From Paenibacillus glycanilyticus (lineage in GTDB: Bacteria; Bacillota; Bacilli; Paenibacillales; Paenibacillaceae): a stretch of DNA of 64,000 nt. The stretch is from contig NZ_JAMBNP010000009.1 in NCBI RefSeq assembly GCF_023715145.1, positions 1 to 64,000 on the forward strand. Reading direction: 5' to 3'. A program made the translations under genes and the position numbers. The stretch's first letter is position 1, and every line of letters starts with the position of its first letter. The notes below the pieces were generated by a model. The model saw nothing but the letters and a program-made list of their open reading frames with translations, had not been told where the DNA came from and did not search any database. This document shows, piece by piece, positions 23,479 through 32,525 of the stretch.

Positions 23479-24348
23479 TTGAAGAAAAAATGGGGATTAG
23501 TCTTATCGGCCATGGTGCTCGCCACAGCTCTTGCGGGCTGTTCGGCTGCAAATGACACGAAGAAAATCAAATTGGCCTACGTGGCTTGGGATTCGGAAAT
23601 CGCAAGCACTAATGTCGTGAAATACGTTTTGGAATCCAAACTGGACTATTCCGTCGAGCTTCTGCAGGTTGACGCAGGCCCGATGTGGGCAGGCATCGCG
23701 GATGGAAGCGCAGATGCTATGGTAGCCGCATGGCTTCCAACCACGCATGCCGATTACTTGGAGAAATACGGAAACAGCGTGGACGATCTTGGTCCTAACC
23801 TGGAAGGGACAAAGACAGGGCTTGTTATTCCCTCTTATATGAAGGAAAACTCTATTGAGGATTTAAATAACGAAGCCACGGGCAAGTCGGTTAATTATGA
23901 GATTATCGGGATCGAGCCAGGGGCCGGCATCATGCAGTCAACGGACAAGGCGCTGAAGGACTACGGATTGGACGGCAAATGGAATCTGATTGAAAGCTCT
24001 TCGGCCGCCATGGCAACGGAGCTGCAAAAGGCTTATGAAGCGAAAAAGCCGATCATCATTACAGGCTGGACACCGCATTGGATGTTTGCGAGCATGGATC
24101 TGAAATATTTGGAGGATCCTAAAGGAGTCTATGGCGGTGCTGAAAGCATCCATACCGTCGTCCGCAAAGATCTGAAGTCGGATAAGTCGGAAGCTTATGC
24201 CTTCCTAGACCAGTTTACTTGGACACCTGAAGACATGGCCGAAGTGATGGTTGCCGTTCAAGAGGGGAAATCCCCGGAGGATGCGGCTAAAGCCTGGGTA
24301 GACGGCCATCAGGAGCAGGTCGAGAAGTGGCTGGAAGGAATCCAATAA
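23479..24348 (+). CDS. opuAC: Glycine betaine-binding lipoprotein
   Basis: A 289-residue extracellular binding protein anchored as a lipoprotein. The signal ends in the lipobox LAGC (Cys21). The mature part belongs to the OpuAC family (KIKLAYVAWDSEIASTNVVK, the tryptophan-rich GWTPHWMFASMDLKYLEDP that forms part of the aromatic betaine cage). The start is TTG 23479 after GAGGTG. It delivers betaine to OpuAB. No clear terminator was found between it and the next gene. Confidence 0.95.
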   Translation: MKKKWGLVLSAMVLATALAGCSAANDTKKIKLAYVAWDSEIASTNVVKYVLESKLDYSVELLQVDAGPMWAGIADGSADAMVAAWLPTTHADYLEKYGNSVDDLGPNLEGTKTGLVIPSYMKENSIEDLNNEATGKSVNYEIIGIEPGAGIMQSTDKALKDYGLDGKWNLIESSSAAMATELQKAYEAKKPIIITGWTPHWMFASMDLKYLEDPKGVYGGAESIHTVVRKDLKSDKSEAYAFLDQFTWTPEDMAEVMVAVQEGKSPEDAAKAWVDGHQEQVEKWLEGIQ

Positions 24349-24420
24349 ATCGGGTTGTAAGGTTGCGGCATGCCCCCCTATCCATTATGATAATGGCAGA
24401 CTTTAAAGGGGGAAAACGTC

Positions 24421-25089
24421 ATGGCGATACAATTTGAGCGGCCGGAAGCGGTCATCTTTGATATGGACGGTACGTTGTTCGAAACGGCTACCTTGCTGGA
24501 AACGGTACATGAGCGGCTGTTCCGCACCTTGCGCGAGGAAGGGCTCTATGATCAGACGCCTCCGTTTGATGATTTGCTTGGCTGCTTGGGCATGCTGCTG
24601 GACGATATTTGGCGCAAGCTGATGCCGGGCAGCTCGGAGGAAGCACGCCTTCGTGCCGATGAGTTAATGGTGCAATATGAGCTGGAGGAGCTGGAAGCGG
24701 GCAGAGGCACATTGTATCCTCAAACCGCGGAAACGCTGCAGCGCTTGAAGGAGCAAGGCATTAAGCTGTTTGTCGCGAGCAACGGACTAGAAGCGTATGT
24801 GAAGGAGGTTGCCCGATATAAGGGCATTGCCGAGCTGTTCGACGGCTTGTATAGTGCCGGCGAATTCCAGACGGCAAGCAAGGTTGATCTCGTGGCGAAG
24901 CTGCTTGCCGATCATCAGATAAAGACAGCCTGGATGGTGGGAGACCGTTCCTCGGATGTGGAAGCGGCGAAAGGCAACAATCTTGTGGCCATCGGCTGCG
25001 CCTATGCCGGGTACGGACGCGACTCCGAGCTTGCCGAAGCCGATGCGTGCATCCAGGAAATGCCGGAGCTTCTCGCTCTGCTTAAATAA
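24421..25089 (+). CDS. HAD-superfamily phosphatase
   Basis: A 222-residue haloacid-dehalogenase-type hydrolase, subfamily I with a helical cap. Motif I is DMDGTLFE (about residues 15-22), motif II is VASNG, and motif III/IV is MVGDRSSDVEAAKGNNL. It resembles PGP/phosphoglycolate-type phosphatases, but the substrate cannot be given. GGGGG before the ATG serves as ribosome binding site. A strong terminator follows at 25106. Confidence 0.85.
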   Translation: MAIQFERPEAVIFDMDGTLFETATLLETVHERLFRTLREEGLYDQTPPFDDLLGCLGMLLDDIWRKLMPGSSEEARLRADELMVQYELEELEAGRGTLYPQTAETLQRLKEQGIKLFVASNGLEAYVKEVARYKGIAELFDGLYSAGEFQTASKVDLVAKLLADHQIKTAWMVGDRSSDVEAAKGNNLVAIGCAYAGYGRDSELAEADACIQEMPELLALLK

Positions 25090-25105
25090 GATTCAATAAG
25101 ACAAG

Positions 25106-25138
25106 GCGTCGCAGGGAGTTATGCTGTGACGCTTTTTT
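25106..25138 (+). terminator. Terminator after the HAD gene
   Basis: GCGTCGCAG pairs with CTGTGACGC (25106-25132), followed by TTTTTT. Confidence 0.85.
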
Positions 25139-25192
25139 GCGGGTCTCTCTTTTATGCATTTACTTAAACTTTTTTACGGAGCGTTTGCCGGA

Positions 25193-25311
25193 GCATTTCG
25201 AATGATTCTGAAGAAACGAAGTGTCCGCCTATGCTTGAGAATTCCTGCCTTGTACATAACTAAATTCAGGGAATTCTCAAGCAACAGCGGTCGGAAGAAC
25301 ATTCGAATGCG
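25193..25311 (+). repeat. Palindromic repeat element, copy A
   Basis: Outer arms GCATTTCGAATG and CATTCGAATGC, core arms TGCTTGAGAATTCC (25232-25245) and GGAATTCTCAAGCA (25270-25283). The core is joined to the base by CCGCCT on the left and ACAGCGG on the right. The same flanks with a different core are found at 44399-44557 and, in reverse, at 42288-42392. No terminal direct duplication was seen. Confidence 0.8.
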
Positions 25312-25426
25312 CAGGTTGCGTAGTAACGCAGTTTAGGAAATGTTTATCTCTTTCCTCTTTGTTGTTTACATCAATCTGTTAATATACACTAACAAGGAAT
25401 ATCACCTCTGAAAGAGAAGTGTCGGT

Positions 25427-26833
25427 ATGAAAGTGATTAACCGGATAATGGTCTCGAGTGCTATGTTAGTGGTCCTTTCGCTTGTCTCCATGCTGGTTGT
25501 GGCCGGGATCTTTCTGTACGTGAGTACGATGGACGGCGACGGAGGAAAGGAAATGCTCGATCCTCGCATTTTCCAGGCTGAAGAACAGTTGAACAGCTTT
25601 GATCCCTCCGCGAACGAATGGGATCAGCTAGGCGAGCGGCTTGCCGGATATGGCTATGAGCTGCTTGTCATGCAGAATAACGGCATCGTATATAATTCGC
25701 TGACGCATCCGAAAGCTGAAATGATCAACAGTCTTACTAATATAAAGTTAAGCAATGACGGAATAGCCGGGAGATTGCAGGCGGCAACCTTTGTTGCGAT
25801 GTCAAGCGACGGGTATTCCCTGTATGCCGTGAAGGCGGAAGCCGAGGACGGCGCCGGCAGTAATCTGGCTTCCATTTTGCAGCCGGCCATCCTTGTCCTT
25901 GTTGCCGTTATTGTGGTGATCGTGCTGCTCAGCCAGCTGTTTACGCGGAAGATGGCATACCGGATTCTTCTGCCGCTTAATGCCTTAACGGAAGGGGCGG
26001 AACGAGTTAAGAGCGGTGATTTGTCTCGGCCTGTTCTTTATATGGGCAAGGACGAGTTTGCCGCCGTATGTGCGGCTTTTAACCACATGCAGGAGCATCT
26101 CCTGGAAGAGCGGCAGAAGAATGCGGCTTACGAGAAAGCCCGCATTGATCTTGTTGCCGGCATTTCCCATGACCTCCGCACGCCTCTTACTTCAATAAAA
26201 GGTTATATCAAAGGCCTGCGGGACGGTGTGGCGGGCACACCGGAGAAAAGAGAGCAGTATCTGCAGATTGCTTATCGGAAATCCTCGGAGATGGACAAGC
26301 TTCTTCAAAAGCTGTTTGACTTCTCAAGCCTCGAAACGGGCAATTTGCCGCTATTGCTGGCTGAAGGGGATTTAGGAGCTTTTGTCCGCGATTACGCAGA
26401 TTCTGCACGGGAGGAGCTGGAGCATAGTAGGATCGCGCTAACCCTAGAGCTTGCGCCCGGCAGTCATCCTGTACGGATAGATACAGAACAGATGAACCGC
26501 GTCATGGCGAATCTTACCGATAATGCGATCAAATATGCCGAGGCAAGTCCGCTCCAGCTGCGCATTTCCGTATGGCAAGAGAACGGGCGGGAGCATTTGC
26601 TGTTTGCCGACAATGGCATGGGCGTACCCGAGGAACAGCTGCCCCATTTATTTGAGCAGTTTTGGAGAGGGGACCAGGCCAGAACGCAATTAAAGGGCGA
26701 TAGCAGCGGACTAGGGCTCTATATCGTGAAGTATATAGTGGAGCGGCATGGCGGGACGGTAACCGTTAGGAACGATAAAGGGCTGCAGATCGAATTGGTA
26801 TTGCCAAGCGGATTGGAGAATAACGATGCCTAA
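25427..26833 (+). CDS. Sensor histidine kinase
   Basis: A 468-residue membrane sensor kinase. There are two membrane segments (about residues 9-32 and 150-172), an extracytoplasmic domain of about 115 residues between them, a HAMP domain (RILLPLNALTEGAERVKSGDLSRP), a phospho-acceptor box AGISHDLRTPLTSIKGYIKG (His in SHDLRTP), and a HATPase domain with N box (MANLTDNAIKYAE), ADNGMGV and GLGLYIVKYI. It phosphorylates the response regulator encoded next, whose start overlaps this stop by eight bases. The stimulus is unknown. Confidence 0.93.
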   Translation: MKVINRIMVSSAMLVVLSLVSMLVVAGIFLYVSTMDGDGGKEMLDPRIFQAEEQLNSFDPSANEWDQLGERLAGYGYELLVMQNNGIVYNSLTHPKAEMINSLTNIKLSNDGIAGRLQAATFVAMSSDGYSLYAVKAEAEDGAGSNLASILQPAILVLVAVIVVIVLLSQLFTRKMAYRILLPLNALTEGAERVKSGDLSRPVLYMGKDEFAAVCAAFNHMQEHLLEERQKNAAYEKARIDLVAGISHDLRTPLTSIKGYIKGLRDGVAGTPEKREQYLQIAYRKSSEMDKLLQKLFDFSSLETGNLPLLLAEGDLGAFVRDYADSAREELEHSRIALTLELAPGSHPVRIDTEQMNRVMANLTDNAIKYAEASPLQLRISVWQENGREHLLFADNGMGVPEEQLPHLFEQFWRGDQARTQLKGDSSGLGLYIVKYIVERHGGTVTVRNDKGLQIELVLPSGLENNDA

Positions 26834-27521
26834 GATATTAATCATCGAAGATGATGCCGACATAGCGATGCTGGAGAAGGACTATTTGGAAATTAACGGC
26901 TTTGAGACGGAGATCGTAGCGGATGGCAAGCAGGCGGTTCTTGCGATCCTGGAACGCTCCTATGATCTGATCTTGCTTGATGTGATGCTCCCCGGTCAGA
27001 ACGGCTATGATATCTGCCGTGAAGTGCGGGATAAGACCGATGTTCCGATTCTCATGGTAACGGCACGGACGGAGTCGATGGACAAGATTCGCGGGCTTGG
27101 ACTTGGGGCGGATGATTATATTGCGAAGCCGTTTGATCCCGCCGAGCTTGTAGCAAGGGTTAAGGCTCATTTAAGCCGTTATGAGCGGCTGGCCGGTTCT
27201 GCCCGAAAGGCAAATCAGGAGGATGAAATTGCGGTTGCGGATTTAGTAATCAAGCGGAAAAGCTGGAAGGTCTATAAAGCGGGGCAGGAAATCCGGTTCC
27301 CGAACCGCGAATTCGAGCTTCTTTTATTTTTGGCCGAGCATCCGAATATCGTGTTCTCCAAGGATATGCTGTTCGAGAAAATCTGGGGCTATGATTATTC
27401 GGGCGACAGCGCAACCGTGACGGTCCATATTAACCGTATTCGCGAGAAGATTGAGAATGATCCTTCCAAGCCGGATATTATCGAGACAATCTGGGGAGCC
27501 GGGTACAGGCTGAACCGATAA
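26826..27521 (+). CDS. OmpR-family response regulator
   Basis: A 231-residue response regulator. The receiver domain has the acidic pair EDD near residue 8, the phosphorylated Asp in LILLDVMLPG (about residue 53), Thr in VTART and Lys in AKPFDP. The C-terminal winged helix (VTVHINRIREKIEND, IETIWGAGYRL) binds DNA. It is co-translated with the histidine kinase before it and followed by a terminator at 27536. Confidence 0.94.
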   Translation: MPKILIIEDDADIAMLEKDYLEINGFETEIVADGKQAVLAILERSYDLILLDVMLPGQNGYDICREVRDKTDVPILMVTARTESMDKIRGLGLGADDYIAKPFDPAELVARVKAHLSRYERLAGSARKANQEDEIAVADLVIKRKSWKVYKAGQEIRFPNREFELLLFLAEHPNIVFSKDMLFEKIWGYDYSGDSATVTVHINRIREKIENDPSKPDIIETIWGAGYRLNR

Positions 27522-27535
27522 GAGGAAAAGATAAA

Positions 27536-27567
27536 CCATGCGGAGCAACAAGCCGCATGGTTTTTTT
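27536..27567 (+). terminator. Terminator of the first two-component operon
   Basis: CCATGCGG pairs with CCGCATGG (27536-27560), followed by TTTTTTT. Confidence 0.85.
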
Positions 27568-27715
27568 GTTTGATTTTATAAATTGTTAATATGTTGTTTG
27601 AGGACTTGTTACACCTTTCTGGTATCCTTTAAGGGGCATCGTTTCTTGACAAACGAGTAGGTTCTGCGGAATTAGCTCACACTTAGCCAAATAAAACAAG
27701 TGCGGTGATGATAAA

Positions 27716-29191
27716 TTGTCCTTGCGTTTCAGATTGCTGCTATCCTTTACCTCTGTCGTTATTATGTCGGTCATCTTGTTTGTGTTAGCGTCTTATTTGC
27801 TTTCCGTTGCCGTGACCGGGGATGTTCGCAGCTTCAACAATTTTTACAAAATCCATTATTCGCTCCATCCGCTGTCGGAAGAAGAGGAGAGTCTTTTTCT
27901 TGACCTCAAGTATCTGGCCAAGAATGATCCGGAGCAATTAAAGAACAAGCAGCTGCTGGAGAAATACAATACCGATCTGAAGATGGAAAAGGCTGCTCTT
28001 GTTGTCCGCGATAATGCTTCGATCCTGTATGCGGCCCCTTCGCTTGACGAGGTAGATTTCTCGGCGATTCTGCCTGAGTACGATATGGGCAATAACGTTA
28101 TCCGCAATACGCTTAATGCCGGAAGCCGGTTTTTCTCATACTCCAAATTCGATTTTTATTTCTCGGCTGACAAGAAGGAGAAGGGCAGTATCTTCGTCAT
28201 TCACGAGAGGAGTCCGTTCGCCCAGGTTATCCGCAGGCTGCTACCGATTCTGATTACCGTGTTTGTCATCATTTTATTGTTAACCGGCTTCCTGCTGTAT
28301 CGTTATGTGACCCGGAAGATCATTAAGCCGCTGGATCAGCTCAGACGCTCTGCCGAGCATATTAAGGATGGGAATTTGACGTTTGAGCTTAAGGCCGCGT
28401 CGAGGGATGAGGTCGGACAATTGGTTCAGACCTTTGATCAAATGCGCCAAAGGCTGCATGATTCCATTCAGCTCCAGCTGCATTATGAGGAAAACCGCAA
28501 ACAGCTGCTCTCCAACATTTCGCATGATTTGAGGACCCCGATTACAACCATTAAAGGGTATGCGGAGGGGATCCGGGACGGGGTAACGAATACGGAGGAA
28601 AAGCTGAACAAATACGTAGCCGCCATTTATACCCGGGCATCGGATATGGAACGGCTTGTGAACGAGCTTCTCTTTTTCTCCAAGCTGGATTTGAAGAAGG
28701 AGCCGTTCTCCTTTCAGAAATTAGATCTAATCCCCTTTCTGTATAATGCAGCGGATGAGATGTCGATTGAATTTCATAACCAGTTTGTTGAAGTCGTATG
28801 GGAGAACATGCCTGAGCAGCCTTTCTACGTACTTGCAGACCGTGAGAAGCTCAAGCGGGTCATTATGAATTTGCTTGATAATTGTCTCAAATACATGTCC
28901 GAGCCGCCCAAGCAGATTACGATTGCCATTCAGCGCCAAGAGGACTACGCGGTCATTACCGTTAAGGATAACGGGCCAGGCATCCCGGAGGAGGCGCTGC
29001 CTCATATTTTTGAACGCTTCTACAGGGCGGAGTCTTCGCGCAATCAATCGGTGGCCGGAGGAAGCGGGCTGGGACTTGCGATTGCCCAGCAAATTGTAGA
29101 GGGACATGGCGGCAGAATCACGGCCAACAGCGGGCTTGGCCGCGGAACCAGCATTTCCTTTACGCTCAAACTATACGACAACAGGCGGTGA
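27716..29191 (+). CDS. Sensor histidine kinase
   Basis: A 491-residue sensor kinase with membrane segments at about residues 5-31 and 179-200, a HAMP domain (KPLDQLRRSAEHIKDGNLTF), the His box SNISHDLRTPITTIKGYAEG, and a complete ATPase domain (MNLLDNCLKYM, VKDNGPGIPE, GGSGLGLAIAQQIVEGHGG). The start is TTG 27716 after GGTGAT. It is a separate pair from the kinase at 25427; both sets are of the BaeS/VanS type. The partner regulator starts five bases after the stop. Confidence 0.92.
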   Translation: MSLRFRLLLSFTSVVIMSVILFVLASYLLSVAVTGDVRSFNNFYKIHYSLHPLSEEEESLFLDLKYLAKNDPEQLKNKQLLEKYNTDLKMEKAALVVRDNASILYAAPSLDEVDFSAILPEYDMGNNVIRNTLNAGSRFFSYSKFDFYFSADKKEKGSIFVIHERSPFAQVIRRLLPILITVFVIILLLTGFLLYRYVTRKIIKPLDQLRRSAEHIKDGNLTFELKAASRDEVGQLVQTFDQMRQRLHDSIQLQLHYEENRKQLLSNISHDLRTPITTIKGYAEGIRDGVTNTEEKLNKYVAAIYTRASDMERLVNELLFFSKLDLKKEPFSFQKLDLIPFLYNAADEMSIEFHNQFVEVVWENMPEQPFYVLADREKLKRVIMNLLDNCLKYMSEPPKQITIAIQRQEDYAVITVKDNGPGIPEEALPHIFERFYRAESSRNQSVAGGSGLGLAIAQQIVEGHGGRITANSGLGRGTSISFTLKLYDNRR

Positions 29192-29195
29192 CGGC

Positions 29196-29888
29196 ATGAC
29201 ACGGATATTAATTGTTGAAGACGATCCTTATATCGCGGATTTGCAAAAGGACTATTTTGCGCTGCACGGGTACGAGGTTGAGATATGCCATGAAGGACAG
29301 GCTGGCCTTAGCCAAGCGTTAAGCGGCCATTATGACTTGATCATTCTGGATATTCAGCTTCCGGGCATGAACGGATTCGATATTTGCAAGACAGTCAGGG
29401 AACGGCTTGATGTACCGATTCTTATTGTGTCGGCGAAGAATGAAGAGCTCGATAAGATTCGCGGCTTTGGTTTTGGCGCGGATGATTTTGTCACCAAGCC
29501 CTTTAGTCCTAACGAGCTGGTTGCCAGAGCGAAGGCTCATCTGGCAAGGTATGAACGTTTCAAGAGCGGGCAGAAGAGCAGCCCCGACGAAAGTCTGCAT
29601 ATTCGCGAGCTGACGATCAATCCGTCCTCTCATCGCGTGTTTGTGCATGATGAGGAGGTGTTCCTCACGGCTAAGGAATTTGAAGTGCTGGTCTTTATGG
29701 CGACTCACCCTAACCGGGTGTTCAGCAAGGATCAGCTGTTCGAGAAAATATGGGGACTGGATTCGAACGGCGATATTGCGACCGTGACCGTTCATATTTC
29801 GCGAATAAGGGAGAAGCTTGAGGCGGATCCCTCCAACCCGCAGTTTATTGAGACGGTCTGGGGAGCGGGATACCGCTTTACCGTCTAG
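29196..29888 (+). CDS. OmpR-family response regulator
   Basis: A 230-residue regulator: receiver domain with EDD, phospho-Asp in LIILDIQLPG and Lys in TKPFSPNELV, then a winged-helix effector domain (VTVHISRIREKLEADP, FIETVWGAGYRFTV). A longer frame runs back to 29106 inside the kinase gene, but ATG 29196 with GGCGGTGA fits the family start (MTRILIVEDD). Its neighbour downstream is an SLH protein, which may be a target. Confidence 0.93.
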   Translation: MTRILIVEDDPYIADLQKDYFALHGYEVEICHEGQAGLSQALSGHYDLIILDIQLPGMNGFDICKTVRERLDVPILIVSAKNEELDKIRGFGFGADDFVTKPFSPNELVARAKAHLARYERFKSGQKSSPDESLHIRELTINPSSHRVFVHDEEVFLTAKEFEVLVFMATHPNRVFSKDQLFEKIWGLDSNGDIATVTVHISRIREKLEADPSNPQFIETVWGAGYRFTV

Positions 29889-30016
29889 GTCATTTTGTGA
29901 AAAGTTATCGAACTCTTTATATTTTGTTTATACTTTCTTTTCAGCGAATTTAGAGCGGTCGCCTAAGATAGATTCAGGAACGGGCAATCACTCTATACCG
30001 GAAGGAACGATGAAAT

Positions 30017-31468
30017 ATGAGGAAGAAGATGCAGCAAAAAGCAGCTGTCGCGGCACTAACCGTACTTATTGGCGGAGGGGCGCTCTTGCCGGTTCAATCC
30101 GTTAAAGCAGCCAGCTTTGATCAGCCGTTGGAGCAAGTCATTCAGCAGCTTGTCAGCCAAAAGGCGCTTAACGGCTATCAAGACGGTTCCATGCGCGCCG
30201 AGAACAAGATTACGAATGCCGAACTGATTAAGATGATTGTGCTGGCGCTTGATTTGAAGCCGGAAGGCACGGTGCCCGGGAAAGATAAATGGTATACCCC
30301 TTATGTCAATGCGGCCGTTACGGCTGGACTGATCGAAAGCTCGCAAAGCTTCCAGCCTAATAAGCCGGCTTTGGGCAGCGATGCTGCTCAGTTGATCGCA
30401 AAGGCACTGCAGCGCGACGCGAAATCCGTGCAATATTGGATGACGGGTCTGAGAATAGAAGGCAAACAGCTTTCGCGGGGCGATGCGGCAAGACTGCTTG
30501 TGTATTCGGAGCAAGCCATCCGCTCGTCAAACGCTGAGGTTGTATCCATTAAGGCGCTGAATAAAATGACCTTCGAGGTTACGTTCACTGCGCCGCTTAC
30601 GATCGAAGACGAAACAACGGATCAGGCAAACAGCAATTTCGCATTTAGCGACGGATTAAAGCTGGTGAATCAGCCGCGCCTCAAAACGGGAGCTATTGCG
30701 ACTTATATCATTCCTGTGCAAACGATGAAGCCCGGCACAACCTACTCCTTGAAATATAAAGGCAAGCAGGACTTTACGGTTGCGGCAAGCGATGAGTTGA
30801 TCCAGCTCAAAAACGTTCGCCAAGTCACTTCCGATACGTTTGAAGTAGAATCCTTCCGCTCGGACGGCGTCATCGATTACGGCTACCTGATCTCGGCCTA
30901 TGCCGGCGGCCGCGGTGACAATGCGGTTGTGCTGGACGAGAATAATAAGCTGAATGGTCAGCCGATGCAGATTATTTCGTCTCTTGCGACAAGACAAGCC
31001 GTACTCACATCCGAGACAGGCGAGCAGCTGACGGTTAATTATGTGGGCTATACGCAATCCACGGATGGCAAACAGGAGCCTAAATTCCGTCTGCCTGCCG
31101 GCAAGACCTTGCAGCCGGGCATGAAGTATACGGTAACCTCCGACTGGTTCGCGCTGGCTAATCCTGCATTTACCGGCCAAAGCTTCGAACCGCTTGAGAT
31201 CGCCGCAGTTGATCAAGTAAATGAAACAACCCTGAATGTTACCCTTACGGCTGATCCGGGAGACGAGTTCTTTGCTTACCGCTCTATCCAGCTTAAAGGA
31301 ACTGACGGAACGACTTTAACGGCGCAATACAAAGTGCAGACCCGCAAAGGAGCGGTTGGCGTATTTGAGCTTCAAAACAACGGCAAGCTTCAAGCAGGCG
31401 CGCAATATGACATTGTGCCTGTAGGCAGCTGGGCGACCGCGGACAACGTGAAGCTGAGCTCGAAATAA
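30017..31468 (+). CDS. Secreted S-layer-homology (SLH) domain protein
   Basis: A 483-residue exported protein. The signal peptide covers about 30 residues (QQKAAVAALTVLIGGGALLP, cleavage near VKAAS). Two SLH-type motifs follow (VSQKALNGYQDGSMRAENKI with NAELIKMIVLAL; DKWYTPYVNAAVTAGLIES), which anchor proteins to pyruvylated secondary wall polymers. The rest has Ig-like/beta-sandwich character (VVSIKALNKMTFEVTFTAPL and similar repeats near residues 280 and 395). The role is probably structural or cell-wall binding. It sits between a two-component pair and an ABC transporter and ends at a strong terminator. Confidence 0.85.
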   Translation: MRKKMQQKAAVAALTVLIGGGALLPVQSVKAASFDQPLEQVIQQLVSQKALNGYQDGSMRAENKITNAELIKMIVLALDLKPEGTVPGKDKWYTPYVNAAVTAGLIESSQSFQPNKPALGSDAAQLIAKALQRDAKSVQYWMTGLRIEGKQLSRGDAARLLVYSEQAIRSSNAEVVSIKALNKMTFEVTFTAPLTIEDETTDQANSNFAFSDGLKLVNQPRLKTGAIATYIIPVQTMKPGTTYSLKYKGKQDFTVAASDELIQLKNVRQVTSDTFEVESFRSDGVIDYGYLISAYAGGRGDNAVVLDENNKLNGQPMQIISSLATRQAVLTSETGEQLTVNYVGYTQSTDGKQEPKFRLPAGKTLQPGMKYTVTSDWFALANPAFTGQSFEPLEIAAVDQVNETTLNVTLTADPGDEFFAYRSIQLKGTDGTTLTAQYKVQTRKGAVGVFELQNNGKLQAGAQYDIVPVGSWATADNVKLSSK

Positions 31469-31484
31469 ATGATGTATCCAAAAA

Positions 31485-31522
31485 CCATGCGGATCTAATC
31501 ATCTAATCCGCATGGTTTTTTT
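31485..31522 (+). terminator. Terminator after the SLH gene
   Basis: CCATGCGGAT pairs with ATCCGCATGG (31485-31515), followed by TTTTTTT. Confidence 0.88.
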
Positions 31523-31646
31523 GCTTCCCATATTAGAAGGTCTTAGCTTGTTTTCGTTTAGAAATCGTTTATCTTTTCTCCTCTGGTTATTTAGCACTCC
31601 CGATTACAATGGGTTTAGGTAATCAAAAGGCATTGGAGGCATAACC

Positions 31647-32525
31647 GTGAAACTGACAGTTGACCGTATAAGCAAGCATTACGGCAAAAAACAGGCGCTT
31701 ACCGGCGTCAGCTTTGAAATGGAAAACGGGGTATACGGTTTGCTTGGCCCAAATGGGGCAGGCAAATCCTCGTTAATCCGCATATTGGCCGGTGTGATGG
31801 AGGCAAGTGAAGGAGAAATTCTGGTCAATGGAGTGAACCGGAGGAAACGGGAGCGAGAGTATCGCATGAAGCTGGGTTATTTGCCGCAGTCCCTGGATTT
31901 TTACCCGGAGTTCACGGGGCTGGACTATTTGCGGTATATTGCGGCTCTCAAAGGATTAAAGGGAGCGGCGGCTGAGCGGAAAATAACAGAGCTGGCGGAA
32001 CAGGTGCGTCTGACGGGAGATTTGCACCGCAAATGCGTTCATTACTCCGGAGGCATGAAGCGGCGTCTCGGAATCGCCCAAAGCCTGCTGAACGATCCGG
32101 AGGTCGTTATACTGGATGAGCCCACGGCCGGACTTGATCCGTATGAGCGAATCAAATTCCGCAATCTGATCTCGCTTATCTCCCGCGACCGAACGGTGCT
32201 TCTGTCTACCCATATCGTTTCGGATATCGAATCTATAGCGAAAGAGACCGTTATGATCAAAGCCGGCATGGTGGGGAATATGCAGAGCAATCAAAGCTTT
32301 ATTAAAGATATGGAGAACAAGGTATGGCTCTACCGCATGCCCGTGGACGAGCTCGTCGAATACCAGAATGATCATCTGATCAGCCATGTTCTTCCGGCCG
32401 GCGACGGCATGGAGGTACGCATCGTCAGCGAGGACAAGCCTTTTCCGGATGCCATTCAGGCTGCCCCCACGCTTGAAGACGCTTATCTGTACGAATTCCA
32501 TTCCGGGGAGGGGAGCTTGCGATGA
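31647..32525 (+). CDS. ABC transporter ATP-binding protein
   Basis: A 292-residue ABC ATPase of the CcmA/NatA-like group that serves ABC-2 type permeases. Walker A is GPNGAGKSS, signature YSGGMKRRLGIAQSL, Walker B VVILDEPTAGLDP, H-loop STHIVSDIES. The start GTG 31647 follows GGAGG by seven bases. Its stop overlaps the permease start by four bases, so the two form a complex. Substrate unknown; lipid, peptide or ion export are all possible. Confidence 0.92.
   Translation: MKLTVDRISKHYGKKQALTGVSFEMENGVYGLLGPNGAGKSSLIRILAGVMEASEGEILVNGVNRRKREREYRMKLGYLPQSLDFYPEFTGLDYLRYIAALKGLKGAAAERKITELAEQVRLTGDLHRKCVHYSGGMKRRLGIAQSLLNDPEVVILDEPTAGLDPYERIKFRNLISLISRDRTVLLSTHIVSDIESIAKETVMIKAGMVGNMQSNQSFIKDMENKVWLYRMPVDELVEYQNDHLISHVLPAGDGMEVRIVSEDKPFPDAIQAAPTLEDAYLYEFHSGEGSLR

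Noticed and set aside
25365..25410. Possible Pho box before the first histidine kinase (TTTACA..TTAATA)
   Set aside because: Spacing between the repeats is 8 and 5 bases, not the 11-bp period, unlike the clear array before ppk.
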